Positions 10,915 through 23,900 of a DNA stretch of 64,000 nt are shown here, in pieces. Where the stretch lies: the NCBI RefSeq assembly GCF_932526225.1, contig NC_064036.1, positions 1,550,001 through 1,614,000 on the forward strand, written 5' to 3'. A program made the translations under genes and the position numbers. Every line of letters begins with the position of its first letter. Position 1 is the stretch's first letter. This stretch comes from Nematostella vectensis. Its lineage: Eukaryota; Cnidaria; Anthozoa; Actiniaria; Edwardsiidae. A model generated the notes under the pieces. The model searched no databases. It was not told the DNA's origin and saw nothing but the letters and a program-made list of their open reading frames with translations.

Positions 10915-11363
10915 AGACGGGGGTGACCGTCGGCAAAATCAATTTTATCCCTTTAGGGAAAGCTTTTTGCGTGTTGTTAACAGCAATTCCTACCCCTTAT
11001 AGAGATGCCAAATTGGGTGTGGTCGAGGGAATTTTTAACCTAAGAAAGCAGTATAAAACAAAGACATTTTCAGTTTTCCTGAATTTTATTGCGGTCCTTG
11101 AGACCGCAAATTTTTGAAATGCAAATTTGCAAATTTGCAAATGGACACCTTGTATTGTTACCGACAATAAAGCTGGAATCGATCAGTTGACATGGTTTAC
11201 TTTAATTATGTTTCGGGCGACCGTTAGCGTGAGCACAATCGGAAAAAAATCCTTAAACACCCCCTAAGGGATAGCAGTTGGTCGATTTTTATACCCTAAT
11301 AAGAGATGGCAGAATCTGAAAAATCATTTAACACAACCCCCTAAACGACGATTACCCCCGTCT
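10915..11363. mobile_element. TIR-type non-autonomous element, copy 2 (about 450 bp)
   Basis: AGACGGGGGTGACCGTCGG at 10915-10933 is matched in inverted orientation by CGACGATTACCCCCGTCT at 11346-11363. The interior contains repeated CCCCTAAGGGATAGCA and TTTTATACCC blocks and a GTGTGGTCGAGGG block shared with copy 1 at 6100-7440. No coding sequence is present, so it would be mobilised in trans. The target duplication is not clear. An AAATTTGCAAATTTGCAAA stutter lies near 11117-11135. Confidence 0.65.
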
Positions 11364-12109
11364 ACTTTTCTGGGGGCCCGATTTGAGTACACTTTTTTTT
11401 ATACGCGAACGTCTAAATTTTCATGAGGCTGAGCCGTTCTTACTTTTGGAGCATTTATAATGCTGAATGGCTGACTGGGGACTACTAACTACAACCAGCG
11501 ACAAAACCTGTTGAAAATGACATCTAAAAAGTAGTCTTACTGAAATAATTTACAATATGGGAACTTTTTATTACTCACATCCCCCTCTCCCCAATTCAAA
11601 GTTGCTGTCTAGGGTTGTCAGTAAAAAAAATCCAACATTGATTTATGGGAGGGGGGTTGGGGGGGGGAGGATATCAAAGTCACTATGCTACGTAATTTAG
11701 ATTTCCATCTGAAACGCACGCCACTTTCAAACAGCCCTAGACGCGACATTTAGTTGGTAACCGCGCTTTTTGAATTTGCGACCGCGCTTTGAGGTAGTTA
11801 GTTATTAACTGACCTGACAGGATCGCGAGTCACGAAGGCCGCAGCCAAGCTACCGAATAAAACCCTTGTTTTAAAAGAAGTGTTGATAGATATACGTATC
11901 CTATTGCGACATTTGGATACCTAAAATGCTTACGTGATTAAATTTTACAAAGAAACGATCAAACACGCAATTGAGCAAGAATGTATAGCGTCACTGTAAA
12001 CGGTCCTATTGAGTGATGGCGGAAGCGCGGCGAACTACCTACATGACTTCCGATTAAAATTTTAGTCTCGTGGGAGTTTTCCTGGTTTATTGCGTAGCTA
12101 ATCCATAAC
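11364..12109. other. Gene-free upstream flank of the RING gene
   Basis: AT-rich sequence with G-runs near 11646-11672. No exon or domain was recognised. It presumably contains the promoter of the following gene. Confidence 0.4.
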
Positions 12110-12119
12110 GTATATATAA
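12109..12119 (+). promoter_or_regulatory. TATA-like box
   Basis: GTATATATAAT lies about 90 bp upstream of the chosen ATG at 12210, a plausible distance for a TATA box plus short 5' UTR. Motif match only. Confidence 0.35.
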
Positions 12120-12209
12120 TTGTCTCTTAGAATCTGTGTTCATAGTTTTGGGAGATTGCGAATTTTTGAAGTAGTAGCTCGTTTTAATATCGCCCATGAG
12201 CGCAAAGAA

Positions 12210-13572
12210 ATGGCTACCGCGAAGGCTGAAGCAAAACACTTTGAGATTTTAAAAGGTCTCTGTCGTGTTTGCGGAAAACGGTTGAAGAAGGCAAAAAGCC
12301 TCTATGCCCAAAGCTTTGCCTGCGGCAGTTTCAAAACATTGCTCGAGGGCAAATTTGGCATCAATGTCGAGAAGGATGACCCCTATATTCATCTGATGCG
12401 CTTTTGTAAGTTGTGTCGTCTCGCAACAACTGACAAGGCTCCCATAATCTGGGAGATTCACCTGGAAGAGGACTGCCCAACGTGCGCCTTAGAAGAGCAA
12501 ATTCAAAAAGGCGGTAGGCCGAAAAAAGCAAAGCGAGGCGGTGCGAGAGGGCAGGCTAAAAACTCCGCTTGGGAAGAGACGACAAACGTGGGTTTAAAAG
12601 CACAACTAATCGCGCGCGTCACCGAGCTTAGTGCCTCTATGAACACACTAAGGGACCACCGATTCACCGAGCGCTTTGACTTTTTCGAAACGAAAAAAGA
12701 AGAGTTTCATTGCGCTATTTGCCTAGACGTCCTCGAAAAGCCTCTGTCATCAAAGTGCCAGCACAGTTGCTGCTCGGACTGCTGGAAATCTGCTTTCGAG
12801 TTGGGGGAAAAACATCCAGCATGCCCAATATGTCAAGAGACGCTGGCGGACCCTAATGACCCCCAGCGCGCACCGCTTGTTTTAATCCAGCTTTTAGAGG
12901 GGTACCTGGTTAAATGTAGGGCATGTGGTACCCGATTGCCTTATCACCTGTGCAACAGCCATCCCTGTCCCCCGAGAAAGCGCCAGCGTGCGAATAGCCC
13001 CGTCCCTGCCGCTGCTGTTGTGCTAGATCCTCAGACCCGAACCCTCGAGCAGATGTTAAACGAGGTCCGCACAGGCCTCGTTTCCCCTGATGTTGCGCGA
13101 CTTGGGAATTTGATTGTGAACACAATCTGCAAGAATTCGGAGGATGGGATAACAGCCCGATTGCCTGGATCTGGAAAGGTATTTTGTTCTAACTATATTT
13201 TTTATTCTTTTTTGCAATATTATAAATTACATTATTATTCTCTTTCAGCCAACCGTGGTCATGAAAATACCTCAGGCACAGACTTCAGATTTCATCCGGG
13301 AACGGAAGTTTCCTTCAGGCTTTTTCGGCGAGCAGGGTGGTGAATCAATTCATCATGAACTCAACCAGTTGAACCGTGAATTCAGCTCGATCCACCCTGC
13401 GTCGCGTCGGCTACGAAAAATAATAGAAGAGCATAGCATTAGAGTTGCACCTCTAAACCGCTCAAAATATCCAGAAAAAAAAAAATCGAAAACGAAGAGC
13501 TCACACCGCTACAACCTGATTAAGCCGAGTCAGTCTCGTTTCTTAATAATCCGAGTCGTGTATCAATTGTAA
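12210..13572 (+). CDS. RING protein resembling the N-terminal half of RAG1 (transposon-derived family)
   Basis: Two exons, 12210-13178 and 13249-13572, joined in phase 0 across a 70-bp GT-AG intron, encode about 430 residues. Residues 18-92 carry CRVC, H61, FCKLC (66/69), a W-x-x-H and a CPTC pair, in the order of the zinc-binding segment before the RAG1 RING. A basic linker follows, then a C3HC4 RING at 168-208 (CAIC, CQHSCC, CPIC) and a VKCRACG segment, as in RAG1. RAG1's DDE core is absent: after a PPRKRQR basic patch and about 60 residues, exon 2 encodes a tail with FFGEQGGESIHHELN. Related proteins are encoded by invertebrate mobile elements (N-RAG-TP type). ATG 12210 is preferred over the longer open frame from 12120, since the family motif starts soon after. 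Either a shortened transposon copy or a domesticated gene; E3 activity is inferred from the RING only. Confidence 0.82.
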
Positions 13573-13653
13573 AACTATTGCAAAGCCAGGAGGACGCGGG
13601 AGCGACAAGTATTACTCCTTCGATGTTCAAATCAGTATTAATATTCTATCGAA

Positions 13654-13659
13654 AATAAA
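13654..13659 (+). terminator. AATAAA polyadenylation signal of the RING gene
   Basis: A canonical AATAAA lies 82 bp after the stop codon of the RAG1-N-terminus-like gene, consistent with a short 3' UTR. Confidence 0.6.
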
Positions 13660-13679
13660 CTTAAACCAACTAAAAAAAA

Positions 13680-14903
13680 GAACTCAATCTTGGTTTTACT
13701 TCAAGTTTATCTCAAGTCACCTTGAAACTAGATTTATTTTTCATATTTTGAATTTGAATACGGATCAACATTCCCTTTGTGCTCCCTTGGTGTTTTATTA
13801 ATGGCGGCGGACCGAAGAATTTAGCCCTTATCCGCTTTGACGTAGCACTTTATAATCGCAATCTCCCAAAACACTCACCGTGCCAGGCGTTCATACAGCC
13901 ATCCAACTCGTAGAATTAGGCACCCTCTACCACGGGAAAACTTCCAAAAATCGAACTAGAGTACAAGCAGTACAACGATATCTTTAACTTTTGCACGAGT
14001 TAGGCTCCCAAAAATCAAACTCGCGTAGCGCGAATTTGTAAAGGAATTGAAGCCATCCTTCGCTCTGTGTCGGTTCCGCCATCTTGTCTGCTTGGACTCT
14101 GATAAAATAAGCACTCTAAACCTCAAAGAACACGGGATTTCATTGGTTTAAAAACAAAGGACGCGATCGGCTTAGCTGTAAGACAAAGACGACGCGAGCG
14201 TTGCTAACTGATCGTTGCTATGCAATGGGCAACTCCGCAGGACACTGTGATCGCAGGCGTTTTTAACTAAATGTCGCGCTCGACGGCGGCGTGAACGGCA
14301 TTTGAGGCGTTAAAATTTTCAACAGGTTTGCCGCTGATTGTACATCCCGCTAGGATCGGTTTCCAGCCAAAGTGGTTTCGGTGCGCCCGCGGTCCTCTCC
14401 CATTCCATTTTATTTGAAACATTTGTTTTTTCGCGCCATAATCAACTTCGCGCATAATTATCTCAGTTACGTTGTGACGTCATGGACATATCCCGCTGAA
14501 CAAGAGACCGATGACTCATCTCAAACAATCGATAACCATTATACTTGGTAGATCCTATAGTTGGTGTTCCTTTCTTACAATTCTTTGGTATTGACCATAC
14601 ATCAAGTATAATTGTTTATAAACACAAAATCGTTTGGAGGGAAAATGTAGTGGAACTGTCTCCAACCTACAGTTCGCTTTGTTTTGTTGCTGCTTTGATT
14701 CTGGAAATTCATATTACCGTTGACTTGTGTTTGGAAACCCTAAACTACATCGACGTCCATGTTTTTGTACAGATCCTAGTAAGATTTTTGTCGAGTAACT
14801 CTTGGCTTGTTCGTCCCCCCAACCGTTGACAACAAGAACCAACGAAGAAAACATGCGAAGATTTCAACACTATATGGTTGTACAAAGGCTGTAATGATTA
14901 TCG
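13680..14903 (+). promoter_or_regulatory. Intergenic region and probable IQCE promoter/5' UTR
   Basis: No exon was recognised here. The interval is less AT-rich than its surroundings from about 14000 to 14460, as promoters often are. A perfect CRE octamer TGACGTCA lies at 14475-14482, about 430 bp upstream of the proposed start. GTTGCT and GGGCAAC half-sites near 14213-14233 recall RFX X-box halves, but their spacing is wrong for a canonical ciliary X-box. Confidence 0.35.
14853..14894 (+). other. Short upstream ORF ahead of IQCE
   Basis: ATG at 14853 opens a 13-codon frame ending in TAA at 14892-14894, nine bases before the proposed IQCE ATG at 14904. If the transcript starts upstream, this uORF could damp translation or allow reinitiation. 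It depends on the first exon being correctly assigned. Confidence 0.35.
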
Positions 14904-17900
14904 ATGCCTACGCCAAAGATCTCAGTGCAGGTGTGCAATTATAAACCAGTAAAGGCATAAAGAATGATATATCACGAAAAGTGTCACTCATAAATACATT
15001 GACCTGTGTATACTTAGTTATCGTTAGTCAAGTAAATTTCAGTTTTGTTTACGTTTGCTATATCAGCAGTAGAGGCTTACTAACTTAAAAGCATACTATT
15101 TCAGATAAGATTATTTGCTTTTAAAATACAATATTGAAAGATTGGGCTTAATTGGGTCCAACAATGCTTTTAAATGCTAAGATGTTCAAGCAATTGATAA
15201 ACTGACTGTTTCTCTACTGTGATGTAAAAACTCTACTACAAGTAACCTACCAAACACACACAAAAAAACATGCGCAGTACGAATCACACATGTTGTTATT
15301 ATAATCTTATTACAGGATGCAGATGCATATTCTGATATCTCGAATGGCTCCACTATTTCTCTGGTATGTGATTTGATACTATTATGGCCTCAATAAATGC
15401 TTCTATATATTTTATGTTCTGATGACTATTGTGTAAATAAAATCTACTCACACTAGTGATTGTTTATTTAGCTGTTCAGCTGGCTATAGTCAACTCTGGT
15501 TTAACTTGTACTCCTTTTCACAGATCCTAGGGGTAGATAGCTAAGGAGAGGGTTAGATAGCTAAGGAGAGGGTTAGATAGCTAAGGAGAGGGTTAGATAG
15601 CTAAGGAGAGGGTTAGATAGCTAAGGAGAGGGTTAGATAGCTAAGGAGAGGGTTAGATAGCTTAGGAGAGGGTTAGATAGCTAAGGAGAGGGGTAGATAG
15701 CTAAGGAGAGGGTTAGATAGCTAAGGAGAGGGTTAGATAGCTAAGGAGAGGGTTAGATAGCTAAGGAGAGGGGTAGATAGCTAAGGAGAGGGTAAAGATA
15801 GCTAAGGAGAGGGGTAGATAGCTAAGGAGAGGGGTAGATAGCTAAGGAGAGGGGTTAGATAGCTAAGGAGAGGGGTAGATAGCTAAGGAGAGGGTTAGAT
15901 AGCTAAGGAGAGGGTTAGATAGCTAAGGAGAGGGTTAGATAGCTAAGGAGAGGGGTAGATAGCTAAGGAGAGGGGTTAGATAGCTAAGGAGAGGGTTAGA
16001 TAGCTAAGGAGAGGGTTAGATAGCTAAGGAGAGGGTTAGATAGCTAAGGAGAGGGTTAGATAGCTAAGGAGAGGGTTAGATAGCTAAGGAGAGGGTTAGA
16101 TAGCTAAGGAGAGGGTTAGATAGCTAAGGAGAGGGTTAGATAGCTTAGGAGAGGGTTAGATAGCTAAGGAGAGGGTTAGATAGCTAAGGAGAGGGTTAGA
16201 TAGCTAGAGAGAGGGTAAGATAGCTAAGGAGAGGGTTTAGATAGCTAGAGAGAGGGTAAGATAGCTAAGGAGAGGGTTAGATAGCTAGAGAGAGGGTAAG
16301 ATAGCTAAGGAGAGGATAAGATAGCTAAGGAGAGAGTTAGATAGCTTAGGAGAGGGTTTAGATAGCTAAGGAGAGGGTTTAGACAGCTAAGGAGAGGGTT
16401 AGATAGCTAAGGAGAGGGTTAGATAGCTAGAGAGAGGGTAAGACAGCTAAGGAGAGAGTTTAGACAGCTAAGGAGAGGGTTCAGATAGCTAAGGAGAGGA
16501 ACCAAGTGGTGCTCCCCCCCTTTCTCTTCACTCAGTCAATGCAATAAATCCATTTTTATATTGATATGGGACAATATTTCCTTCACAAATCCTGGCAGAG
16601 CTAACCTTAATTTTTAAGAGCTGAAGACAAGATTCACTTTTCTTGTACCTATGTAACTTAAAAGCAAAGAAATGAAATGCACTCCCCATGTATTAGGGAT
16701 TTTTTCTAGATATCAAGTCTGCTCTGTTCAGTGTCTGAAATAGAAAAAAAAACATTATAGCTGCTAATGTGCCACAAAATCATGTAATTTTTGTTCATAG
16801 GCAAGTGGATCAGATGGATTCAGTCCCAGGCCTCCCACAGGTAATAAATGTTCACCTAGTTTTACTTTTGCCTGCCATTTGATTGGTAAAAATAGGCAAT
16901 TTTCCTAATGATGAGGTGTCAATGTAATGAGGTGGTAGGTAATATGAGTGTCAAAGTGATACTTGGTTAGATCAGAGTTTATCTAGCCATCTTACAATTT
17001 GTCAAAGCTTTCAGACTCAAACTCTATCATCTGGAAAACAACCCATTTGAAGCAGACATGTACAGTAGGCTATGCTTAACAAGTTATTTATTCAAATATC
17101 TTTATTTCAGGTGCTAGCGGGAGAAGGCCTCAATCAGCCCAAACCCGGAAACCTAAACTTGGGACAAGTAAGATCATCGATGCTATAGCTTAAATATTGT
17201 CATTTATTACAGTGTTTATGTCTAGTGGACCCCCTGTGACTAAATCTAAAATAACTCGAACCCAGATGGCTTAAAGTGCATCTGAAGGAATAAAACAGAG
17301 ATATCCTTCAAAACGGCTCCATCATCGATATCTAATATCTCCTATGCTAGAAGAATCTTCATTACCAAAAATCCCCGATTTCCCATATTCCCCGATTTTT
17401 TTACTGCCTTTTGAATATACCAGTCTGTAAAACACCTTTGTCACTGACCGACAAACGTATTGCTGGCGTGTGGCGCGAAAATCAAACTTCTATTATTCAA
17501 ACTTCTATTATTATCTTCATTCTTGAAAATGAGCGCTTCTCCCTGTGAATCAACAAGCTCTGCCAAGTGAGAAAGCAAAGCCAGTGACATCGAGACAGAG
17601 AAAGTGCAGCTAATCTCTTGCTCGTATTCCTTTGACATTGTAGTTTTCGTTTCTTCTCTTGCTCCTTCTTTCTTTGGTTTTCTGGAGGGGCACGGAAAAT
17701 ATGGGGGGGGGGGGGGCATTAAAAATATGGTAAAAGCATAAGGGGGGCATGGAATATTTTGTTCCACCTGAAGGGGGAGCAACCAATTTTATCATTTTAT
17801 CCCTTACTTTTATCAAAATCCTCACCCCCCCCCCCCCCCCCTCGGGATAATAAATGAACTTTCCCTTAAGAAAATATTGGGAGCACAACCATACCCTCTG

Positions 17901-20900
17901 GTCATTTCTTTTTTTTTTAATATTGGGTAAGATGTGCCCCACCCCCTGCTGTAGCCCTGTAGACACAATACCTCAGATTCCTGACTAACATGAACTCATA
18001 TTTACAGTAATCTCCCTTGCAGGATTAATGTTAATTGATTGAATCATCATTTTGTACAAGGTGGTTCTCCTTATGCATCAAAGCAGACAAAAAACACAAG
18101 GCCTCAGCCTATGAAGCCGTCCAATACAAGTCTTTGGCTAGCGGCAATGAAAAGTGGAACAGGAGGTTTGTGGATACAAGCATTTACTAAAGCTGCTATA
18201 AACTTTGATCCTATATCCCTCTACATTCTTGTTACAGTATATAGCCTTTGAGTCTATTTTATGTACCATGTTGTATGTGTCAGACCACAAAGTGATGCAA
18301 AATTTTGGCTCTAAAAAGCAAAAAAAAAAACATAAAAGCAAGTGACCATAAATTTGTTTAGAGGCATCAAGTATTTTTATTTGGTGCAACCTATATACTG
18401 TAGTAGAACTATAATAGATTAGTATTTTGCAGAATCAAGTTTTTTTATATAGATTTCTTTTTTTTTTTCAAAATTCTTTTCTTTTTTTAGAATTCTTTTT
18501 AAAGTTGTTTTACACACTTGTTTGTGGTCCCTCTTATTTAGTACTTTTCCCATATATTTTCACATCAATACGCTGTATAATAAAACAGAAGTGGTTATAT
18601 TATGCCTAATTTTAATCTTCTTTGTAGCCCTTTGTAGCCCTTTTTTTTTCAAAATTCTTTTCTTTTTTTAGAATTCTTTTTAAAGTTGTTTTACACACTT
18701 GTTTGTGGTCCCTCTTATTTAGTACTTTTCCCATATATTTTCACATCAATACGCTGTATAATAAAACAGAAGTGGTTATATTATGCCTAATTTCAATCTT
18801 CTTTGTAGCCCTCAGCACAGAAAATACAGGGATAAACACATGGGCTGGTCCCAGGCCTGCTCATGCTACAAAGAAGAGAGGGCCAGGGTCAAGGACAAGG
18901 AACTTTAGTGAAGTTGTTGAGGTAGGCTCAAAGTATTAGTCTTACAGGGAAACCCAAGTGCAGTATTACTTTCAAGTGCAGAATTGAAATACCTAACAGA
19001 ATAGAAGTATACCTACCAAACATATCTTTAAAACTTAAAAGAAGTACCTATGTACTGTATGTACCTGCTCTCTCTGTACTGTGACAATCCACCAAAGAGT
19101 CTTCAATACCAATAACATTGTACATCATGAAATTCCCCCCAGCGCGACATCGACGAATAATAACATTGTACATCATGAAATTTTTCACCAGAGAAATTGA
19201 CATGCCAGTACACTACCTCTATTCTGCTCTTCAGAGAGTGTTTGACCAAGTGGTTTATTTATTTCATTCAGACAAGGAAAAGACAATCTTGCAGGAGAAA
19301 AAAGCCTTCTGTCCTCTCTGTACTTATGACTCATCACCACAGGGTTAACCGTGTATTGTAAACCTATTATAGGATGTTTAAAATGACCTTTATAAGGCGG
19401 AGTCAATTCAGCCTGAAGTTGTAAAGCTGGGTTTAAGCTGGCACTATCATTTCTCTTTTCTTTCCTTCTACTTTCACTCTCTTTCATTTTCCTGTCTTTC
19501 ATTTCTGCCCTCCCAAACACACTATACTCTGTCTGCATGAGATAAAAAAAGGCTCATTTTGTTTTATTTATAGTTGGCCAATGGCAAGTCAAAGGGTCAC
19601 ACCCGTAGTGCATCTATGTCATACAGTAAGTGAAGCAACTTCTTGGGACAAAAATGTGACCTTTCTCTTGGACACTTGGTCACTTTGACACATTAGAAAA
19701 ATAAAATAAAAGGGGCCACTTGGTCACTTTAACACATTAGCAAATAGATTAAATGTGGCTACATCTCAAATCTTTTGTGGGCCATGGTTTCCCCAACATT
19801 CAGTCAATAGAGAAAAAACAGAAGCTTCCTGAAGAATCCTACATGATTCTAGTTTGTTACAGTATTTCCTGGTTTGTATTCCTTTATTATTCCTTTCGTC
19901 ATCTACTTGAATTGAAAAAAGGAGTAGAGAGAGTACCCTCTGGCCCCATAGCACCAGGTACATTACCCTGAGTGCCTGGGTCAACGGGGTTGTCCCTCTA
20001 AACCAACTGCTGGCTAATTTTACTGCCTGGGATAGAGGAAATCACCAGCCAAATTATGTCTATTGACAGTTGTATGTTTAAAAATTCTAACTTCAACCCT
20101 GGGTTGTAGTTGGTTTATGGTTAGAGATCTAATAGATAGATAGATAGATAGATAGACTTATTTGGTGTAACACTTAATTTTATAAACAGATAATTTACAC
20201 GTGGCCCTCAGGGAAAACTAGAATGAATAAATTAATGATATTTAGGTGAACTGGGAAAAAAATATATAATATATTATCTATGTACATAAATATCCTATAT
20301 ACATTATCTATATGTATGAATTTACAATGTTAATTTTTGGTGGGCCATAGCAAAGAAGGGATCAGAACAGAGATGTATGAGCGCTATATAAGTGTTATTT
20401 ATTTATTTATTTATTTAATGAGCCAACAGATCGGCACTCCTTTGTCTCTCGCGGGAGTGAGTCCCAGAGTTTTGCGCCACTATATTCAATTGTTTTTTCT
20501 GTAATTATGATTTATCCTCAGTAACACAAGATCGTTCTTTGCTTGGTGAGTGTTCTTTAGATGAACGTCACCAAATCTCTTGAATTTAGCCCTGAGGTGG
20601 TCTGGAGCCGTTCCATTAAGGGCTTCAAATACGATTGTACACTTGATTCTTCTAGCTCGCTTAGTGAAAGGCTCAATATGTCATTGAAGCAGGGATAGTC
20701 ATGTTTTGCTTCTGTGTGTCTTGTGTAGCTGAACCCTCCGTAACGTCAGGGGCCCCAGCTTATAAACCACCCGAGGACTACTATGACGAGATCATAGAGC
20801 TAAAGAAGGTGCAGTACTGTTATGTATTTTGAATCCTTAAAATGGAATTCTGATAATGTCTAAATGTAAGGGAACTAGATTTGAATAATAGCATACATGA

Positions 20901-23900
20901 TCACTAATGCAAAATGGTAATTCTAAGCTATAAATCAACACAAGGTTTCAACAAAAGTTTCTCTGCAACTGTTCTGTTTCACAGAGGCGTTCACTGTACG
21001 TTTTTAACCATGTGTTGATTTATTGCTCATCTACACCATGCCTTCACAGACCGTCTATGTTTTCTAAAGCTTGTCTGTAGTCTTTCTATTTATACAGTGG
21101 TAATCCTAAGGCCTGAAAAACAAATTAAAAGTTCAGCACACATCCACAATGTCTTGTTTTCGTGTATAGAGGGCACTTTGTCTATGCAAACAGGGTAAGA
21201 TACATTGGAAATCTAGCATTTTTGCTTTCCTTCTATGATCAAATTGTAGCAATAGTCATTTAAATAATAAATGTATAGAGTGAGTCGCAAATACTAAGAA
21301 AAAATCTGTGCATTTACTTGGAAGCACACTCAAGGTTTTCCGAAAAATAAAAGTCGGGGTATCTCTTAATTTCTGTCATATTTTTTTATCAGGACTAAAA
21401 GTGTTGCTTTTCTTTATAGATTATCAACACATTGAAGCAGGAAAATAACACCCTCAGCACTAAACTCCTCAGGACAGAACAAGAGAATGTGTTAAAGGTT
21501 GTAATTTTAGAGTCTTTTACCCCACTGTATAAAAAAGAACTAAAGGCTTTACTCAGACAAAGGGTTAATGTCTTGAATAAGTCCTTTCTGTAAAGGGATG
21601 GAGGAGACTAAAGATTAAATCACTTTTTAGTATTTGGGAGGGATAAAGGAACCTAACCATTCTCTCTATGTATGTTACGTCAATAAATAAATCTACTGAT
21701 TTGTTCCTTATTTTTTAAAGGACAGACAGATAGAAGACCTGTTGAATTCTCGAAAGCAGGTGATGTGTTTACATGTATCTTTATTTGTTTACAAATAAAA
21801 TATAGTAAAGAACAATGTGCTGATTCTGTGTATTTTCACAGCCTGAAGATTTGAGAAGAACTCTCACAGACAAACGAGGGGACACAAGCTCGGTAAGCTA
21901 AAGTCAAAAGTAATTACCTGAAAAACGACGAAAAGTAGGGACATTCTGCCTCCTCCCCTCTAAGCTCTAATTATGTATACACTAAAGTAGCAAAAACTTA
22001 TGGGTATTCTTAATTTTCAAAACAGATTGTAAACAGCTTGAAACAAAAACTCCATGCAACAGAGAGAACTGTGAAAGAGAAAGAATCAGAGCTGAGGTAA
22101 GTTTTGGTGCTAGCCAAAGGGAGAGGGTAGTGCAGTCCTGCTTAAAAAAAAAAGAAAAAATCATGTTTTAACTAATTTATGTATTCCTCTGAGATCCTCT
22201 GATTTATTACAGCGTTGGGTTTTGATATGTACTTCAAATGGATCCAGTTGATGAACTTGAAAATAAACATGAAAAGGGATGGTTGATACCTAAATTGTAC
22301 CAGAAATCAAAAGCAACCCAGTAGCCACCCAATCAACCCCTGCCCCTGGATCCACCCTTGCATATATTTAACCGATTGGGCTTTGATCCTTTGTATTCTT
22401 CAGCAAACTCAAACGAGACATGAAATTGACGGATGTGGATGAATTGAGCCTTCAAACAGAGATGTACTATCAGGAGGTTCAGCGGTTGCAGCTTGCACTA
22501 CTTGAGCAGCAGCAAGCCAGAATGCACCACCAACCGGCAGAAGGAACAATGGAATCAAGAGGTGGCCGAGGCAAAACGCCAATGAGTGCTTCTGCACAGA
22601 GGACCCAAGGTAGAAAGATCCAACTTGCATGATATATGGTCTTGTAGATTATGGAATCCTATGGAAATATGATTGAAATTGTTGCGGCATCATCTTATCT
22701 TATCCTTAGACGAGGTCGAGTTTCTCAAAGCTGAGAATAAGAGCCTCAAAAACGATATGATTGCCTTTGTCGAGGGGCAGTCCAAGAAAGATAAGAAAAA
22801 GCCCTTCAAAGGTACGTTGAAGTTGCTTTTTTATAGTATGCAATAAATTTATATTGTATCGTTTACAGCACACACCACTGACGGCCGCTCATCATCAGGC
22901 GCGTACCCAGGATGGGCTGAGGGGGGGGGGGGGGAAGTTGCGCAGTCTAGGTATCATGAGGAAAAAGCATAGAATTTGAAGATTCCTTAATAAGGAATGA
23001 CCCACTTTTTGGCCGCCAAGGGGGGGTGAGCGCACCCTGTGCACCCCCCTGTGTACGCACCTGATAATAACCTGAAAGAGCAAAAACAGCAACTTTGTGT
23101 TTGTCGTCTTTGCCAGTCGCCAGTATTGTAATACCAATAAGCCCTGACATCTTGGTCCTTCTTTACAACAACATCTCGAAAATTGTTGGAACAGCCCTTC
23201 AGAAAGATGCCCAACCTAATGCTAAATATTTGTATAACATGGTTCATTCAATTGAAAAAGTGATGTACTAATACTTATTTAGCCCTGGCAAACATATGTA
23301 CCGTGCCAACTAGAGGCATACTGTATACATGAACTTAGCCTGTGTAGCAAGCGCAGAGGGCTAGGGAAAATGATGGATAGATCCAGCGCGCCTGGAGAGT
23401 AGGATGCAGCGAGTGCGTGCGCCTTGCCTTCTCTCTTCTTTCCCAACCCTTTGGGCTTGCGCCACAGGCTAACATGAACTTTGTATACAGCAGGAAAACC
23501 ACAGAAGCTAACAAATGTGGGTCAGGTGATACCATGCGTTTATCACAAAAATTGTCTCTTTTTCAGTCGAGTATGCCGACATGTCTCGAGGACAGCTTCT
23601 TCAGACGATACGAGATTTAGAAATGGTAAGCCTTGCTCTATTATGTACTTGTTTGTTTGAGTACGATGTAAAAAAAGTAAATCACGTAAGTATAAGTTAT
23701 GTCATAAACTTATTGTACTAACCCTTACTGTACTCCCCATTCAATGTCTTTCAATCTCTGGCCGTGACACTACACAGTGATTGTACAGTTATTGGGATTT
23801 TTAAGAATGCTGTGCCGTTCGCCTTTCCCCTATTTTTTTAAATTTTTTTTTTTTGCCTCCAACTAATTTGCAATGCAAACATCCAAGTGCGACAAGACAT

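Noticed and set aside
14205-14235. RFX X-box upstream of the ciliary gene IQCE
   Set aside because: GTTGCT and GGGCAAC half-sites are present, but the spacing is about 8 bp instead of the canonical 0-3, so I do not call it.
19110-19185. Exon in an open frame containing two MYIMKF-like starts
   Set aside because: Caused by a short local duplication of an AATAACATTGTACATCATGA block in IQCE intron 6; no phase-compatible splice sites.
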